Shown piece after piece: positions 7,982 through 17,803 of a stretch of DNA of 62,444 nucleotides. Below the pieces are notes generated by a model. It was not told the origin of the DNA, ran no database searches, and saw nothing but the letters and a program-made list of their open reading frames with translations. A program made the position numbers and the translations under genes. Source of the DNA: a virus. Location of the stretch: IMG/VR virus record IMGVR_UViG_3300009702_000014, positions 1 to 62,444 of that record; one strand, given 5' to 3'. Positions within the stretch are counted from its first letter, which is position 1. Every line of letters begins with the position of its first letter.

Positions 7982-10900
7982 TAGGCTCGACTCCCTTCTG
8001 TACGAAAGCCCCCGCTAAAGATATTGGCAAGCACCGGGTTAGTGCGCTGATTCACCGTCGATGTGTCTATTTGCCCCGTTTGTGTGTGGTTAATATTTCT
8101 CATCTCCCTCATAGTGACTTTGGGCAATGCCCCTCCACGTCTAGCCTGAGCATACTTCATAGTTTCTCCTAGCTGACGGAAAAATGTAGATAGCCCCGCT
8201 TGGTGTGCATAGGCCAATCCTTCTTCCATCTTAGCCTCATAGGGCGTTACCTCAATAGTACCATAATCCGATGAGATTTTTGTGTGGGAGTAATCAACCG
8301 CATCCCCTGTTTGTCCCTCGGGGCTGCCAAAAAGATGGATGCTCCCATCCTTATCTTGCCAGGTAAAGCCCTCCATCCCATAAAGACCATTTATATCTTT
8401 GCCTTTTTCCGGGTCAAAAGGCAATCCTTCCTTAGGTGAGATACGACGGAAGGTTCCCTCTGCTGGGGAAGAAGTCTCTAGATGTGACATAAGTGGTCCA
8501 AGCTGTGTTAGAAATTCAAACCTTTGGCCGAATTGTGCTCCCTGCTTTCTTGGTATGCAGAAAGACTCTGCCTTACTCTTTAATTCATTACTATAGTGGT
8601 CTAAAAGTGTCTGTTTTACATCCTCAGCCATTTGGGAGGTTGTTAATGAGTTTTCAAAGGAAGAGTGAAACTCTTGCACGAGGGCATCAATTTGAGGTTG
8701 TGCTTCTTTTTGGGTTTGATTCGTAATATCCACCAATCGTGCAATCATGTTATTGGGCCCGCTGCCAAGGATTTTATCTGCATGACCGCGAATTGTATCC
8801 AAGTTGTTAGGCTCACTAGAGATATAGGGAGACGAGGAGATATCAGCTTCGTTTACTTCGTCTTTCGTAAACATCATCGTATCCCCACGACTATCCGCAG
8901 GAATATGACCAAGGGTACGAACAAGCGAGTTACGAAGCTGCTGACTATAACTCATTTGTCCCCCATTCAGAGTATGAGTCAGTAGCACGTCTGATATGAC
9001 TTCTTTATCCTGTAGTTTGGAAATATCCTCACCATGATAACCCGCTGCATCTAATAGCGCTCTGGCTTGGTGGTCTTCCCACTTAATATCTCCATTGGCC
9101 ACCTGATAGGGAACGCCCCGGAACATAGCAGGAAGCATCATGCTTAGCACTCTTTCTCGGTAGCGACCGCTCTCCAAGGTGCCAATGGAAGCATTAGGGA
9201 TTGTCTCTTGTAGGAAATGGCTACTAAAATCACTAAAGATTGCATAATTAGCATCCTCTGGAGAGGATGGTGCGCTTAACATGTGGTGGGAAAGTGTTGA
9301 AACAGTATATGTCGTGAATGCGAGATTAGCTGTAGAAGATAGGGTATAGGCGTGTTTTTCAATCACCTTATTTTCTACAATAGCGTTTCGTATAGAGCGG
9401 GCACCCTCTTCTAGATTATGTTCATTATAGCTGAGAATCAATCCCTCGGAAAGGGCACTATTGACAGCATCATGTACGCTAGTGCTTACATTATGTGAGA
9501 GATGTCCACGGTTGCTAGCAGTATTTTTCAAAGTTAGACTCTCGGTAATAGAAGCAGCTATGTGGTCGTATACATCTTCCTTTTTTACGCCAGGAGCAAG
9601 ACGCATTTCTAACGTATTCATCATACCGGCGAATTTTTCATTGCCCTCGCGTGGGCCAAGGAAGTGGCGAATGTCAGATAACATACCAGTATTACGCTTT
9701 GGCAACATCCCTTTATCTCTACCCACTAAGTCTCTGTAAATGGCTTGTAAGCGTGCTACTCCCCCTTGCCGAGGGATTAAAATATAATTTCCAAACAATT
9801 CCCCTAGCTGGTTTGGTTGTAAGTTCATCGAAGCAGCGGTCGGTGTAGCACCTAACTCTTTTTGCTCTGTACCACCCTCATCCACTGCAAAAGTGAAATG
9901 TCTATCCAAGAAAGCGCGGATTCTGGCCTTGTCCTTCACGAGTTGGAACAGACCTTCGACGAAATACTGTCCTCGACGGTCGCGTGTGGCCGTAGGAACA
10001 GCTTCCTGAACCTTTCCAAAATTCGATGTAATATCTTCCTCCGTGCTAGAGGAGTCTTTTTCGCCGGTCAGAATCGCGTCCATTTGGCTCTTATGGTTTT
10101 TAACAAGCTCACGAAAGTCTTTAAGAGCCATAGTTGCAGCTTGTTCCTCTGCCTGCCCTGTACTCTTCTTCATATATTGCTTGAGGTATGTAGCGGTGGC
10201 AAGAGACAAATCGAAAGAGTCATTGAATTCCTTATTTTCTAAAGTGCGACCCATAGCGAAAGTCAATCCCTCGGTGAAGACCTGGCGCTGATTTTCTGGT
10301 ACGTCAGAAAGAAAAGGAAAGAGTGAGTTGAAGGGGATAGGCTGTGTAGTCTTTACTCCACCAGAGATAACTTTTTTCAGCCTCGCTAAGTTACCCTCGG
10401 GGATGCCTAACCCAACAAGTGCAGCGTAAAGGGAGCGTCCATCAACGGTGTGGGGCCCTTCTTTCTTCTTCGTAAAGTTGACTTTGAAGTCCATGTCCCC
10501 CTTCCAGTCATTATATGAAACAAAGACAGTGGAAGAGTCGGGGTTGGAATCAAGGGTCTGAGAAATACGAGAGATTTCTACTTGGCTAAGAGTCTGAGTC
10601 ACTTTTTCTACGGACTCTTCTCTCGCACGGCTATTTAAAGCTGTGAGTATCTGTTCGATTTGAGTACCAAATTGTTCCTTTTGCTCAGGAGGCAAAAACT
10701 GTTGCGCATCTTCTCCGTAGCCTTGAATAACCTGAGCATCCCTCTCGTAGTCAGTATTCTCTACAGCGTGGTCAAATTCAGCTTGTACAGAATCCATAAG
10801 GGCCTGTGCTGCTTGCCCGTCTACTTGCTGAGTCTCATCAGGCATTTCAGCCTCTTGTGTCTCCTCGATGCGCCACCCTTTTTGCTGGCCTTCCTCAGAG

Positions 10901-11178
10901 ACATACTGCTCAAAGGATTGCCAATCAGGATGATTGGCCCCCGGAATAATCTGACCACCCACATACACGTGCCCTGCGGGGCTTGTTACACGAAATCCAG
11001 GCTCTACTCGAACACTTTTAATCGTGTAAAGCAGGAGTGTAGCATCGTCAGAGAGACCCAATTTACGTAGATATTGTTCCGCGTCAAATGGGTCCATTGC
11101 ACCCGAAGCATACCCTTGTGGTACTGTGATACCTTTAAAAACAGTGAGTTTATAGTTAGAGTCCAAGAATCTCACCAA
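7981..11178 (-). CDS. Large virion-associated protein of unknown function (1065 aa)
   Basis: The gene begins inside the last codons of the portal gene (23-base overlap) and is among the largest in the window. The first 25 residues contain VFKGITVPQGY, closely matching the N-terminus of the CCA-adding enzyme two genes on. Residues about 25-100 may form a small beta domain (GFRVTSPAGHVYVGGQIIPG). A Gln/Glu-rich helical segment follows, and the remainder is mixed. No catalytic motif was recognised. It could be a minor head or portal-associated protein, or an injected internal protein. Confidence 0.85.
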   Translation of the reverse strand: MVRFLDSNYKLTVFKGITVPQGYASGAMDPFDAEQYLRKLGLSDDATLLLYTIKSVRVEPGFRVTSPAGHVYVGGQIIPGANHPDWQSFEQYVSEEGQQKGWRIEETQEAEMPDETQQVDGQAAQALMDSVQAEFDHAVENTDYERDAQVIQGYGEDAQQFLPPEQKEQFGTQIEQILTALNSRAREESVEKVTQTLSQVEISRISQTLDSNPDSSTVFVSYNDWKGDMDFKVNFTKKKEGPHTVDGRSLYAALVGLGIPEGNLARLKKVISGGVKTTQPIPFNSLFPFLSDVPENQRQVFTEGLTFAMGRTLENKEFNDSFDLSLATATYLKQYMKKSTGQAEEQAATMALKDFRELVKNHKSQMDAILTGEKDSSSTEEDITSNFGKVQEAVPTATRDRRGQYFVEGLFQLVKDKARIRAFLDRHFTFAVDEGGTEQKELGATPTAASMNLQPNQLGELFGNYILIPRQGGVARLQAIYRDLVGRDKGMLPKRNTGMLSDIRHFLGPREGNEKFAGMMNTLEMRLAPGVKKEDVYDHIAASITESLTLKNTASNRGHLSHNVSTSVHDAVNSALSEGLILSYNEHNLEEGARSIRNAIVENKVIEKHAYTLSSTANLAFTTYTVSTLSHHMLSAPSSPEDANYAIFSDFSSHFLQETIPNASIGTLESGRYRERVLSMMLPAMFRGVPYQVANGDIKWEDHQARALLDAAGYHGEDISKLQDKEVISDVLLTHTLNGGQMSYSQQLRNSLVRTLGHIPADSRGDTMMFTKDEVNEADISSSPYISSEPNNLDTIRGHADKILGSGPNNMIARLVDITNQTQKEAQPQIDALVQEFHSSFENSLTTSQMAEDVKQTLLDHYSNELKSKAESFCIPRKQGAQFGQRFEFLTQLGPLMSHLETSSPAEGTFRRISPKEGLPFDPEKGKDINGLYGMEGFTWQDKDGSIHLFGSPEGQTGDAVDYSHTKISSDYGTIEVTPYEAKMEEGLAYAHQAGLSTFFRQLGETMKYAQARRGGALPKVTMREMRNINHTQTGQIDTSTVNQRTNPVLANIFSGGFRTEGSRA

Positions 11179-12946
11179 CTTGCTCTATTTGTGCATCTGT
11201 TAATTCTGTTGGCTTGAATTTATAAAAGTCCTCATAAAGAGCTTCACGCAGAGTCGGGTCTAGGCTCTTGTAAATAGCACGTTCTACACTTTCTAGTACG
11301 TGCTCCTCGCCGCCAACGGCAGCGATGCTCTGCTTTGTGCCCTCGTCCATGTTGTCAATAGCGGCTTTGGACATATTACGAATGAGCGGAGCGTCTCCAT
11401 CCTCACTCACAGTAACGATACCATTACCATCATAGCGTGAGAATTTAAACGGGTCTCTATCCTCTTCCTCGGAGACTACAGACTTTTGTATCATAATCCC
11501 TAATGAGGGATGTGAATTAATAAAGTAGTCATAGGATTCTTCTGGACTACGTAGCCATTCTCCGCCGGGGTAATTATGGATATCATGTAATTCTAGGAAG
11601 TCACCAAAATTAGATGAAGCATCATACATCTCTGTAAAACCTTTAATCATCAATTCTTCGGCTTCTTCTTCGGTTGCTGCGTGCATGGAGAAGAATTGGC
11701 TAGACTTTAGATTGGTCGGAGAACCAATAGGGCTCGCTCCACCAGGAGGTTGTGGAGGGCCACCAGCCCCAGGGTTCTCTCCTCCCACTGCACCATTAGG
11801 ATTAGCGGCCAGCCCACCACCCCCAATCTGAGGTAGTGGTGGTAGTCCACCAGGGAGTCCACCTTCATTTTTATCTTCGGGTTCCCAATTCCTGAGTCCT
11901 TGTAGTGGCGTATTTCCCCAAGGAACCGGGTGCTGCCCTTGTGACGCACGATATTGGTTGACGCTGAGCGCACCGCTAACAAGTTTCTGCTGAGCGATAG
12001 TCCATTCAGCCTTCTTTTTATCCAAGTCGTCGTCCTCAAACCACAGCATCAAATCTCGCTCTGGACGTAGCTCATTTATAATATGCTGAGTTACGTATTC
12101 AGAAATAGTACGCATCAGTGTTTCAAGTCCCTTGCTCTTGGTCATTTCGGCCTGAGTTTGAGACGTGGAACGATTAACGTCAGAAATAATACCTACATCT
12201 TGTGGTGAGACTTGGAATACAGCACAAATCTTACGAGTTAGATATTCAGCTAATTCCTTATACTGCATGTCACGACGACGGCCTTTGAAATCAATATAAG
12301 AAACTTTACCACCGGAAATAATAGGAACTTGAGTATAGTCCCCCATCATAATAGATTGCAGGTGACGCTGGAATGTTTCCAACGTCTCTTGGTTAATCTG
12401 AGACTGAGCAGAATCCTTACCACCGCTCATAGGCTCAACAGAAATAAAACCCTCTGGAATGGAACCACCCTTGCGATAGAAGTCTAGCTGCCCCTTGTCA
12501 ATAAAGATGTCAGCCAGGGAATCTGTGTAAAGGGTTTCCATGTTGGACAAACCATAACCGAAATACTTCATATCGGTCATAGGATTCATCTTCATGATAA
12601 CCATGTCCCGCCTTTTAAAATAAACCTGGGGAGAGCCGTGGACTACCTGTACATACGCTTTCTCATTGTCATATGTGCCATATTCATTAATCAATGGGCG
12701 AACTGTTGAGCCATCCATCGGCATAAGGCCCCGAATTCTTTCATTCTCATCCCGGACGAGTACGAATGTGCCCCTGTCGAGAATCAGCAAGTCCATGAGG
12801 ATGCTTTTTAGGAATTGTCCCCAAGAGCGGGTGTCTGTAAACCACGGGTCCGGGTCGTCAAGAATTTCTTTAATTTCTTTAATATCATTGGCCCGTTTTC
12901 TATAGAAGGCATCATGCTTCTCCTGTAAGTGCTCAACCGTAGCCAA
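11156..12946 (-). CDS. Portal protein, C-terminal frame
   Basis: This frame holds most of the portal: SWGQFLKSILMDLLILDRGT near the start, VIMKMNPMTD and YGLSNMETLYTD in the middle, and AVFQVSPQDVGIISDVNRS near residue 245. These phrases are typical of the portal ring that gates DNA packaging. The C-terminal third has a Pro/Gly-rich linker and a helical tail. The only nearby start is a TTG directly after an in-frame stop, and the true N-terminus lies in the overlapping frame to the right. The portal is therefore either frameshifted at about 12.8-12.95 kb or made as two chains. Confidence 0.88.
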   Translation of the reverse strand: MATVEHLQEKHDAFYRKRANDIKEIKEILDDPDPWFTDTRSWGQFLKSILMDLLILDRGTFVLVRDENERIRGLMPMDGSTVRPLINEYGTYDNEKAYVQVVHGSPQVYFKRRDMVIMKMNPMTDMKYFGYGLSNMETLYTDSLADIFIDKGQLDFYRKGGSIPEGFISVEPMSGGKDSAQSQINQETLETFQRHLQSIMMGDYTQVPIISGGKVSYIDFKGRRRDMQYKELAEYLTRKICAVFQVSPQDVGIISDVNRSTSQTQAEMTKSKGLETLMRTISEYVTQHIINELRPERDLMLWFEDDDLDKKKAEWTIAQQKLVSGALSVNQYRASQGQHPVPWGNTPLQGLRNWEPEDKNEGGLPGGLPPLPQIGGGGLAANPNGAVGGENPGAGGPPQPPGGASPIGSPTNLKSSQFFSMHAATEEEAEELMIKGFTEMYDASSNFGDFLELHDIHNYPGGEWLRSPEESYDYFINSHPSLGIMIQKSVVSEEEDRDPFKFSRYDGNGIVTVSEDGDAPLIRNMSKAAIDNMDEGTKQSIAAVGGEEHVLESVERAIYKSLDPTLREALYEDFYKFKPTELTDAQIEQVGEILGL

Positions 12947-13440
12947 TTAGCAGGTGTAAAGTCCTCTTTCTTTTCTTCAAAAAGTTCCTTTTTGTCTGCG
13001 ATGTATGATTTAGGGTCCAACTTTTCATAAATTTTTCGCAGAAAGGCAACTTCCGCAGCATCGAATGCCGGGTGGTCGTCCAAATCATATACACTATACT
13101 CTAAAATACTAATCTGACGCGGTGGCTCTTTATCATCCCTCGGCATAATCTTATATGGTAATTTAGCTACTTGGTGGGCTCTAAGGGTAAGAATAGCCCG
13201 AACGACAGTACTGTTATAGGCAAGAACCCTCTGAGTATTAAAGTTGATACGTCCTGGGTAGGGTTTACCACTAATATCATTCCTATAATACTCTGACGAA
13301 ATGTATACACCTTCATTACCAGTGATGTTGCTACCTTTTTGTCCAGTCCCGGCTATCTGAATGCGGCCCGCTGGAGTAGCTCGTTTGGCAAGTCGTGTAT
13401 TCACGATTAGTTTCTTACCCTTGATTTCTATTTCTGCCAT
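12808..13440 (-). CDS. Portal protein, N-terminal frame
   Basis: A 210-residue frame whose first 150 residues look like a portal N-terminus: RINFNTQRVLAYNSTVVRAI and LRAHQVAKLPYKIMPRD match the region before the portal wing. After FEEKKEDFTPA the portal-like sequence continues in the -1 frame (VEHLQEKHDAFYRKRANDIK), while this frame becomes unlike a portal and stops at 12808. The ATG has ATAGGAG upstream and a promoter near 13.48 kb, so this is the first gene of the late operon. Confidence 0.85.
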   Translation of the reverse strand: MAEIEIKGKKLIVNTRLAKRATPAGRIQIAGTGQKGSNITGNEGVYISSEYYRNDISGKPYPGRINFNTQRVLAYNSTVVRAILTLRAHQVAKLPYKIMPRDDKEPPRQISILEYSVYDLDDHPAFDAAEVAFLRKIYEKLDPKSYIADKKELFEEKKEDFTPANWLRLSTYRRSMMPSIENGPMILKKLKKFLTTRTRGLQTPALGDNS

Positions 13441-13466
13441 GTAAGATTTCTCCTATAACTACAGCC

Positions 13467-13496
13467 ATTATAACATGCATAATGGGCATACGACAA
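13467..13496 (-). promoter_or_regulatory. Promoter of the late structural operon
   Basis: On the minus strand there is TTGTCG, an 18-base spacer and a consensus TATAAT, followed by an AGGAG site and the portal ATG. It lies just downstream of the polymerase terminator, separating the polymerase transcript from the structural transcript. Confidence 0.65.
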
Positions 13497-13510
13497 GGCA
13501 AAATCATGAA

Positions 13511-13539
13511 AAAATAAAAAAGCGCCCATTGAGGACGCT
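13511..13539 (-). terminator. Intrinsic terminator after DNA polymerase
   Basis: The minus strand reads AGCGTCC, a five-base loop and GGGCGCT, followed by a run of T interrupted once. It sits 28 bases past the polymerase stop codon and before the portal promoter. Confidence 0.75.
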
Positions 13540-13566
13540 ATACCAATTTTTTTGATTGTAAATTGC

Positions 13567-16428
13567 TTAAACGGGGCTAGAATGCAACTTTTGAATATTC
13601 TGCACTGCTTCGACTATATCGTGGTTTTCTTGGTGCCACTCCTCGGGCTGAGTTTTGATATAATTTTCCAAGAATACGAAGCAAGCATTAAAATCTTGGA
13701 CATTGATACCATGTTTGAGCATGATAGCACCTACGCGAGGCTCCAAAATCTTAGAATTAACTTCAAGCTTTCTTTCCTTAAAGTCGTATTCGTGGCTGTA
13801 TACAGAATAAGGCAAACCTGTAACCTTGCAATACCTCTTTTCTTTGTGCCCAACGTCGATATCTACAGGGGCAACCATTCCGGGGAAAATCTTCTCAGCC
13901 GCCGCTTCCATAATCTCCTTGATTCGAGCAATCGTCTCGTCCGCGTGGTCCTTGTAAATCTCAAAGATTACAGAATCGTGAACTGTAAGAACAATGTAGC
14001 CGTAGCCTGTTTCTTTTAGGTAAGCGAGAAGGTCCACCATAGCTTGCTTTGTGACATTCGCAGACATGGACTGAATCTTGTGGTTTTGTGCCTGTCTAGC
14101 TGCGCCGCCCTGTAAACGCCGGTGCTCTTCTTCTCCTACCTCTTCTTCGGAAGGAATCTCGTACCAACGGATACGTCCAAATGGGTCTTGTGTGTAGCCG
14201 CGTGTAAGCGCCTCGGCCACAGAGCGTTTTAGGAATTTATTTACATCAGGGTATTGCCCCAGGAACCCATCAATCATATCTTGTCCCTGGTCAGCATTTT
14301 CTGCAAAACCTCTGTTCACAAGGCCAACTGCGGAAATGCCATATGGAATCAGCTTATCCAATATTGCTATTGGGCTAGACTATACCTTTATTGAATAGTT
14401 TTATTCAATACCTGCCGTATTATGCTTTCGCATCCAGCTTCACCCATATCTTTTGACGTAGGGCAGCGTGAGTCGTTGAACCATTTGGAAGCCTTTCGGC
14501 TAACTCTGGCTGCTGATTGCCCATGTAGGGTTTCCAGCAATTGAGCAGGTTTTATTTCGGCTATTCTATTAACCGAAAGATACTCCTTTTGACATTCGCC
14601 TCAGTTCTTCACCACTGAGGCTTTTCCCATCTACACTGAACACCCCTTTTCTGAAGGCATCCTCTGGAAGCTTGAAAATATTCTTGGCATTTTCCCAGTG
14701 TACATCTTGTGAGTTAACTGCCTTGATGAAATTCTTATCCCCCGAGGCATACGCTAGAATACGAGATTCCACGGAAGAATAGTCAGCAAAGACAAGAATT
14801 TTGTCATCCTCGGTGGTGAGGAAACTCTTTAACATGTCAGGAGGGATATTTTGTAGGTTAGGTTTGCGGGAAGAGTTGTGTACACATATTTTATTTGCAA
14901 TGAAATTGTGAGTCTCTTCTACCTCTATGTCATAGACATCGACAACTTCGCCTGGGTACTCAACAGAAGTAATTCTGTGGTTATATGGAGTTTCATCATA
15001 GAACCATTCCTGAATATCTCTGACTACTCGGCCAGCATTTATATCTCCAGATAAAGCTAATACCCTGTCATTAGGCTTAAGGTCTTTAGCTTCTTTGTAC
15101 GTACCGTCTACTAAGCGTATCTTATGGTCTGCTGTCACTTTTAGTGAGCCGGTGTGCTTATTACCTTGACCAGTCCAGTTTACCTCGACTACTTCTTTGT
15201 GGCCTGTTTTTCCTGCCCAAGTGACGGGTTTAACAACAAGATTCAAAGAATCGTCGTATGAGTAAACTAAATCACCCGGTCTAATATCCTCAATTGGAAC
15301 ACCTTTAGGGGATACATCTCTAATAGACTCCACAAGGGAGCCTTTAGCTACACAAAACCGTCCGGTTGCTGTTTCAGCTTGAATTAGCAAGGAGTGAATT
15401 CTTCCATCGGGCCAAATCAAATCAATGTACCCTTTACCATAAGTAGAAGAAATCTTAGAGGCTTCTTTATAGTCCAGAAGTTTAGGCACAAGAGGGTGGT
15501 CGATGGTACGCAACACCTGTTCATCTGCCTTCTCTAGCCCAAAAAAGTCAGCAATCTGCTTTGGAGAGCTAACTTTAAATGCCTTGGGAACAAAGGTATT
15601 AAACAGGGAAATGACTCCTTCTCTTTGAGCTAATTCCTTACCAAAGCTCTGATTTAATACCCCTTCTAACAAAGCGGCCTTGTTACCATATTCCCCAGCC
15701 GCGTCACTCCAAGCGCTCTTGTTAATTTTTACTCCTCGATACTTCATTTCGGCGGCCGCAAAGATAACATCCATTTCTAGCTCAATAACCTTCTCTAGCC
15801 CGAATCGTTTCACAAACTTCCATTGATTACGGGCAATCTCAATCATGTAGCGAACATCGTCTCTGGCGTACCTAATCTGCTCCTCAGAGAGCGGTCGGTG
15901 GGCCCAATCCGAAGTCCCCTGGTCTTTCTGGATAATTGCTTTATTCGCATAGCGGTATACTGTGGCTTGCAATGAGTGAGAGAACTTGCGATTATGTTTT
16001 GTGTTGAATTCTAAGTTGTCGTCCTTTTCTTCCAAAAGCGGCTCCCATTGCCCTAGGTGCTCCATGCTCTTGGCAGAGACTTTACCAGAAATGCGAGTTG
16101 CTTCATCTGGCTGCCTCTTACCAGCATTAAGAACCTGAGAGGCAACCATCGTACACCAAACTTTCTTAAATTGTAGGTCCGTCTTGATGTTGAACCAATC
16201 CAATTCGAATACCGCTTGATGAATTAGAAAGCGATAGTCTTCATCAATCAGGCGTTGTAGCAAATCATGGGTTTCTTCGTTCCAGTCATGTAATTCAATA
16301 GTTCCATCTTCGTAGGCCAATTGCACGAGTGCAATCTGTGCCTCGGGGTTGCGAGGCTCAAGTGTGCCTCGACCATAGCCATCTGTCGTTTCAATATCTA
16401 ATGCTACAAGCTTTTCATTATCAATCAT
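13567..16428 (-). CDS. DNA polymerase I-like (family A) polymerase with intein, split by a group I intron
   Basis: The replicative polymerase is encoded in two exons, 16428-14572 and 14349-13567. Exon 1 opens with a DEDDy proofreading exonuclease: LDIETTDG (Exo I, residue 10), LIHQAVFELDWF (Exo II), RYARDDVRYM (Exo III). The polymerase domain has TGRF/SSRKPNLQNIP, motif A ADYSSVESR near 548 and motif B RRMSKGVSFG, which is completed by IPYGISAVGL in exon 2. Motif C TVHDSVIFE is in exon 2. The intein occupies residues 359-518 between TGRF and SSRK. After RNA and protein splicing the enzyme would be about 720 residues, a normal length. Its ATG overlaps the stop of the upstream 118-residue gene. 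Confidence 0.95.
14350..14571 (-). ncRNA. Group I intron in the polymerase gene, ORF-less
   Basis: The 222-nt interruption has group I hallmarks. The upstream exon ends UUCGGU, which pairs with GCCGAA a few bases into the intron, leaving a U-G pair at the 5' splice site. The core has AACGACUC and the late partner GGUAUAGUCUA, as in P7. The intron ends in G just before AUUCCAUAUGG. Removing it joins SFG to IPYG and restores polymerase motif B exactly. There is no endonuclease ORF, so it is probably not mobile by itself. Confidence 0.9.
14875..15354 (-). other. Mini-intein coding segment within polymerase
   Basis: The 160 residues run from Cys 359 (CVAKGSLVES, block A) to Asn 518. Block B is VTADHKIRL. 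Block F/G is VEETHNFIANKICVHN, ending His-Asn before a Ser +1. This is a complete set of splicing residues. Only about 60 residues separate blocks B and F, so there is no homing-endonuclease domain. The insertion point is in front of the PNLQNIP motif of the polymerase active site. Confidence 0.93.
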
Positions 16429-16781
16429 TTAGATAGCACTCCTAGTAATCGTGTTGCTAAACGTGTCCAAAAAGTGTTGCCGGATATCATTAGAAGATAA
16501 TTTCTAGTATGAAGCCAGTCCGCTAGCGGAGTTAGGCTCTTATAAAATCCCCACCATCCTCTCGATAGTACTATTGGCATAATCAAGTCTTGCCTCGTTT
16601 GTAATAGCTGAAATATAGCAGTTCCTTCATCCCCATCCAAACTGACGAGGGTTATAGACCATTCCCCGATGCCAAATCGGACACCGGGGTCCATAAACGT
16701 GTCGGGTTCAAGGCTACGCAAGTACTCCTGAACGCTTTTCAGAAAGGGCACTATGTTGTCTTTTCCCACGAGTTCTTTCAC
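16425..16781 (-). CDS. Hypothetical protein upstream of polymerase
   Basis: A 118-residue protein of no recognised family. It has an N-terminal helix (VPFLKSVQEYLRSLE), a beta segment (GEWSITLVSLDGDEGTA) and a Trp-rich, moderately hydrophobic C-terminal half. Its start overlaps the stop of the SLOG-like gene by one base and its stop overlaps the polymerase ATG (ATGA), so the three genes form one coupled operon. Confidence 0.75.
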   Translation of the reverse strand: MKELVGKDNIVPFLKSVQEYLRSLEPDTFMDPGVRFGIGEWSITLVSLDGDEGTAIFQLLQTRQDLIMPIVLSRGWWGFYKSLTPLADWLHTRNYLLMISGNTFWTRLATRLLGVLSK

Positions 16782-17230
16782 TAAAATCCTCCATATAAGT
16801 TGAAAACAGGCTTTGAGGCTTTCAATCTTATCATGAGGGAGTGTGAGAAGGATGAGCTTTGGGGAGGGTAATACGTTAGCACACTGTTACTAAAATTATC
16901 GAGCCAGTCTATATACGTCTTTTGCTTTGAGTGTTGAAATTCCTCTAGCGTGGCTGCAAATATAGTATTGGTACGAGCATGACGTTCTGCGGTTGTCCTA
17001 CGCTCCACATAGACCGGTGGCCAGACAGATAACTTCTCAGAAAAAGGAACAGCCCCAATCACAGAAATACCCATCTCTTGAGCAACTTCTGCAACTAGCA
17101 GATTCCAACCAACATCATAGTCGCTAATAACTTGATTGGGGGCTAAGGACTGGAGCGCCATTTTTATCTTTTGTTTTAAAACGTCGATAGGGTGCTGTAG
17201 AGTACGACTTCCTAAGGCGAGCACATTCAT
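16781..17230 (-). CDS. SLOG/YpsA-like nucleotide-binding protein
   Basis: A 149-residue Rossmann-like protein. VLALGSRTL at the N-terminus, ISDYDVGWNLLVAEVAQEMG near 55 and VIGAVPFSE with a following Trp near 80 match the arrangement in the YpsA branch of the SLOG superfamily, which binds nucleotides or nucleotide-derived ligands. The specific ligand is unknown. It is the first gene of the polymerase operon. TAGAAT lies six bases before the ATG, so the mRNA is probably leaderless. Confidence 0.65.
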   Translation of the reverse strand: MNVLALGSRTLQHPIDVLKQKIKMALQSLAPNQVISDYDVGWNLLVAEVAQEMGISVIGAVPFSEKLSVWPPVYVERRTTAERHARTNTIFAATLEEFQHSKQKTYIDWLDNFSNSVLTYYPPQSSSFSHSLMIRLKASKPVFNLYGGF

Positions 17231-17236
17231 AGTTTC

Positions 17237-17265
17237 ATTCTACTCCGGCCCTTTCCTGCTGTCAA
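17237..17265 (-). promoter_or_regulatory. Promoter of the polymerase operon
   Basis: On the minus strand there is a perfect TTGACA, a 17-base spacer, TAGAAT, and only six bases before the ATG. It is divergent from the plus-strand genes starting at 17323. Confidence 0.8.
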
Positions 17266-17322
17266 GTAGCTTGTGTTTCTCGGGGAATTGTAGTAGACTA
17301 TAGATAGAAAGGATAGGCAAAA

Positions 17323-17556
17323 ATGCTCATATTTGGTTTTCCTATCACAGAAAGCGACAATTGGGGCGACGACCCATTTGCCGATGGTGAAATAAGCCCC
17401 GAAGAGTTGATTTGTGAGGCGTGCCATATCTATGAGAGTAGTGACGGGGCTAAGTACATTGGGTTTAACCTAAATTTGGGGCTAGATGAAGTCTCTATGA
17501 GGGAATATTTGGCCCGGTTTTCGTTGGATTTAAAAATAAGAAAGGTCGTTAAATAA
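17323..17556 (+). CDS. Hypothetical acidic protein
   Basis: A 77-residue protein with an acidic N-terminal half (WGDDPFADGEISPEEL) and a possible single metal-binding motif CEAC; one pair of cysteines is not enough to call a zinc finger. AAAGGATAGG precedes the ATG. It is the first of seven head-to-tail small genes divergent from the polymerase operon. Confidence 0.7.
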   Translation: MLIFGFPITESDNWGDDPFADGEISPEELICEACHIYESSDGAKYIGFNLNLGLDEVSMREYLARFSLDLKIRKVVK

Positions 17557-17557
17557 T

Positions 17558-17803
17558 ATGAAGAAATTGCTTGTGACTGACGTGGACATGATTGATTCTG
17601 GCACGGTGGATAAGGTGCAAGAATATCTGTCTCTGCAAATGTCCTATGGGCTTTACGACTTTAACACAGAAAGATTAGTAGATGATGTGTGCAGACATTT
17701 TAACCTAAAAGTAGTAGGAACTGCTCATCCAGAAATTTACTTAGGTGACGAGGCGGGCGGCACACTAACGCTCACCTTCAAGGACGAATATCTTGGTTAT
17801 TGA
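17558..17803 (+). CDS. Hypothetical protein
   Basis: An 81-residue protein of unknown function, starting one base after the previous stop. It has mixed helix and strand character with a C-terminal strand-rich stretch (GGTLTLTFKDEYLGY). It overlaps the next reading frame by eleven bases. Confidence 0.7.
   Translation: MKKLLVTDVDMIDSGTVDKVQEYLSLQMSYGLYDFNTERLVDDVCRHFNLKVVGTAHPEIYLGDEAGGTLTLTFKDEYLGY

Noticed and set aside
14350-14571. Polymerase gene broken by a stop codon
   Set aside because: The interruption has group I splice sites and core pairings and removing it restores motif B exactly.
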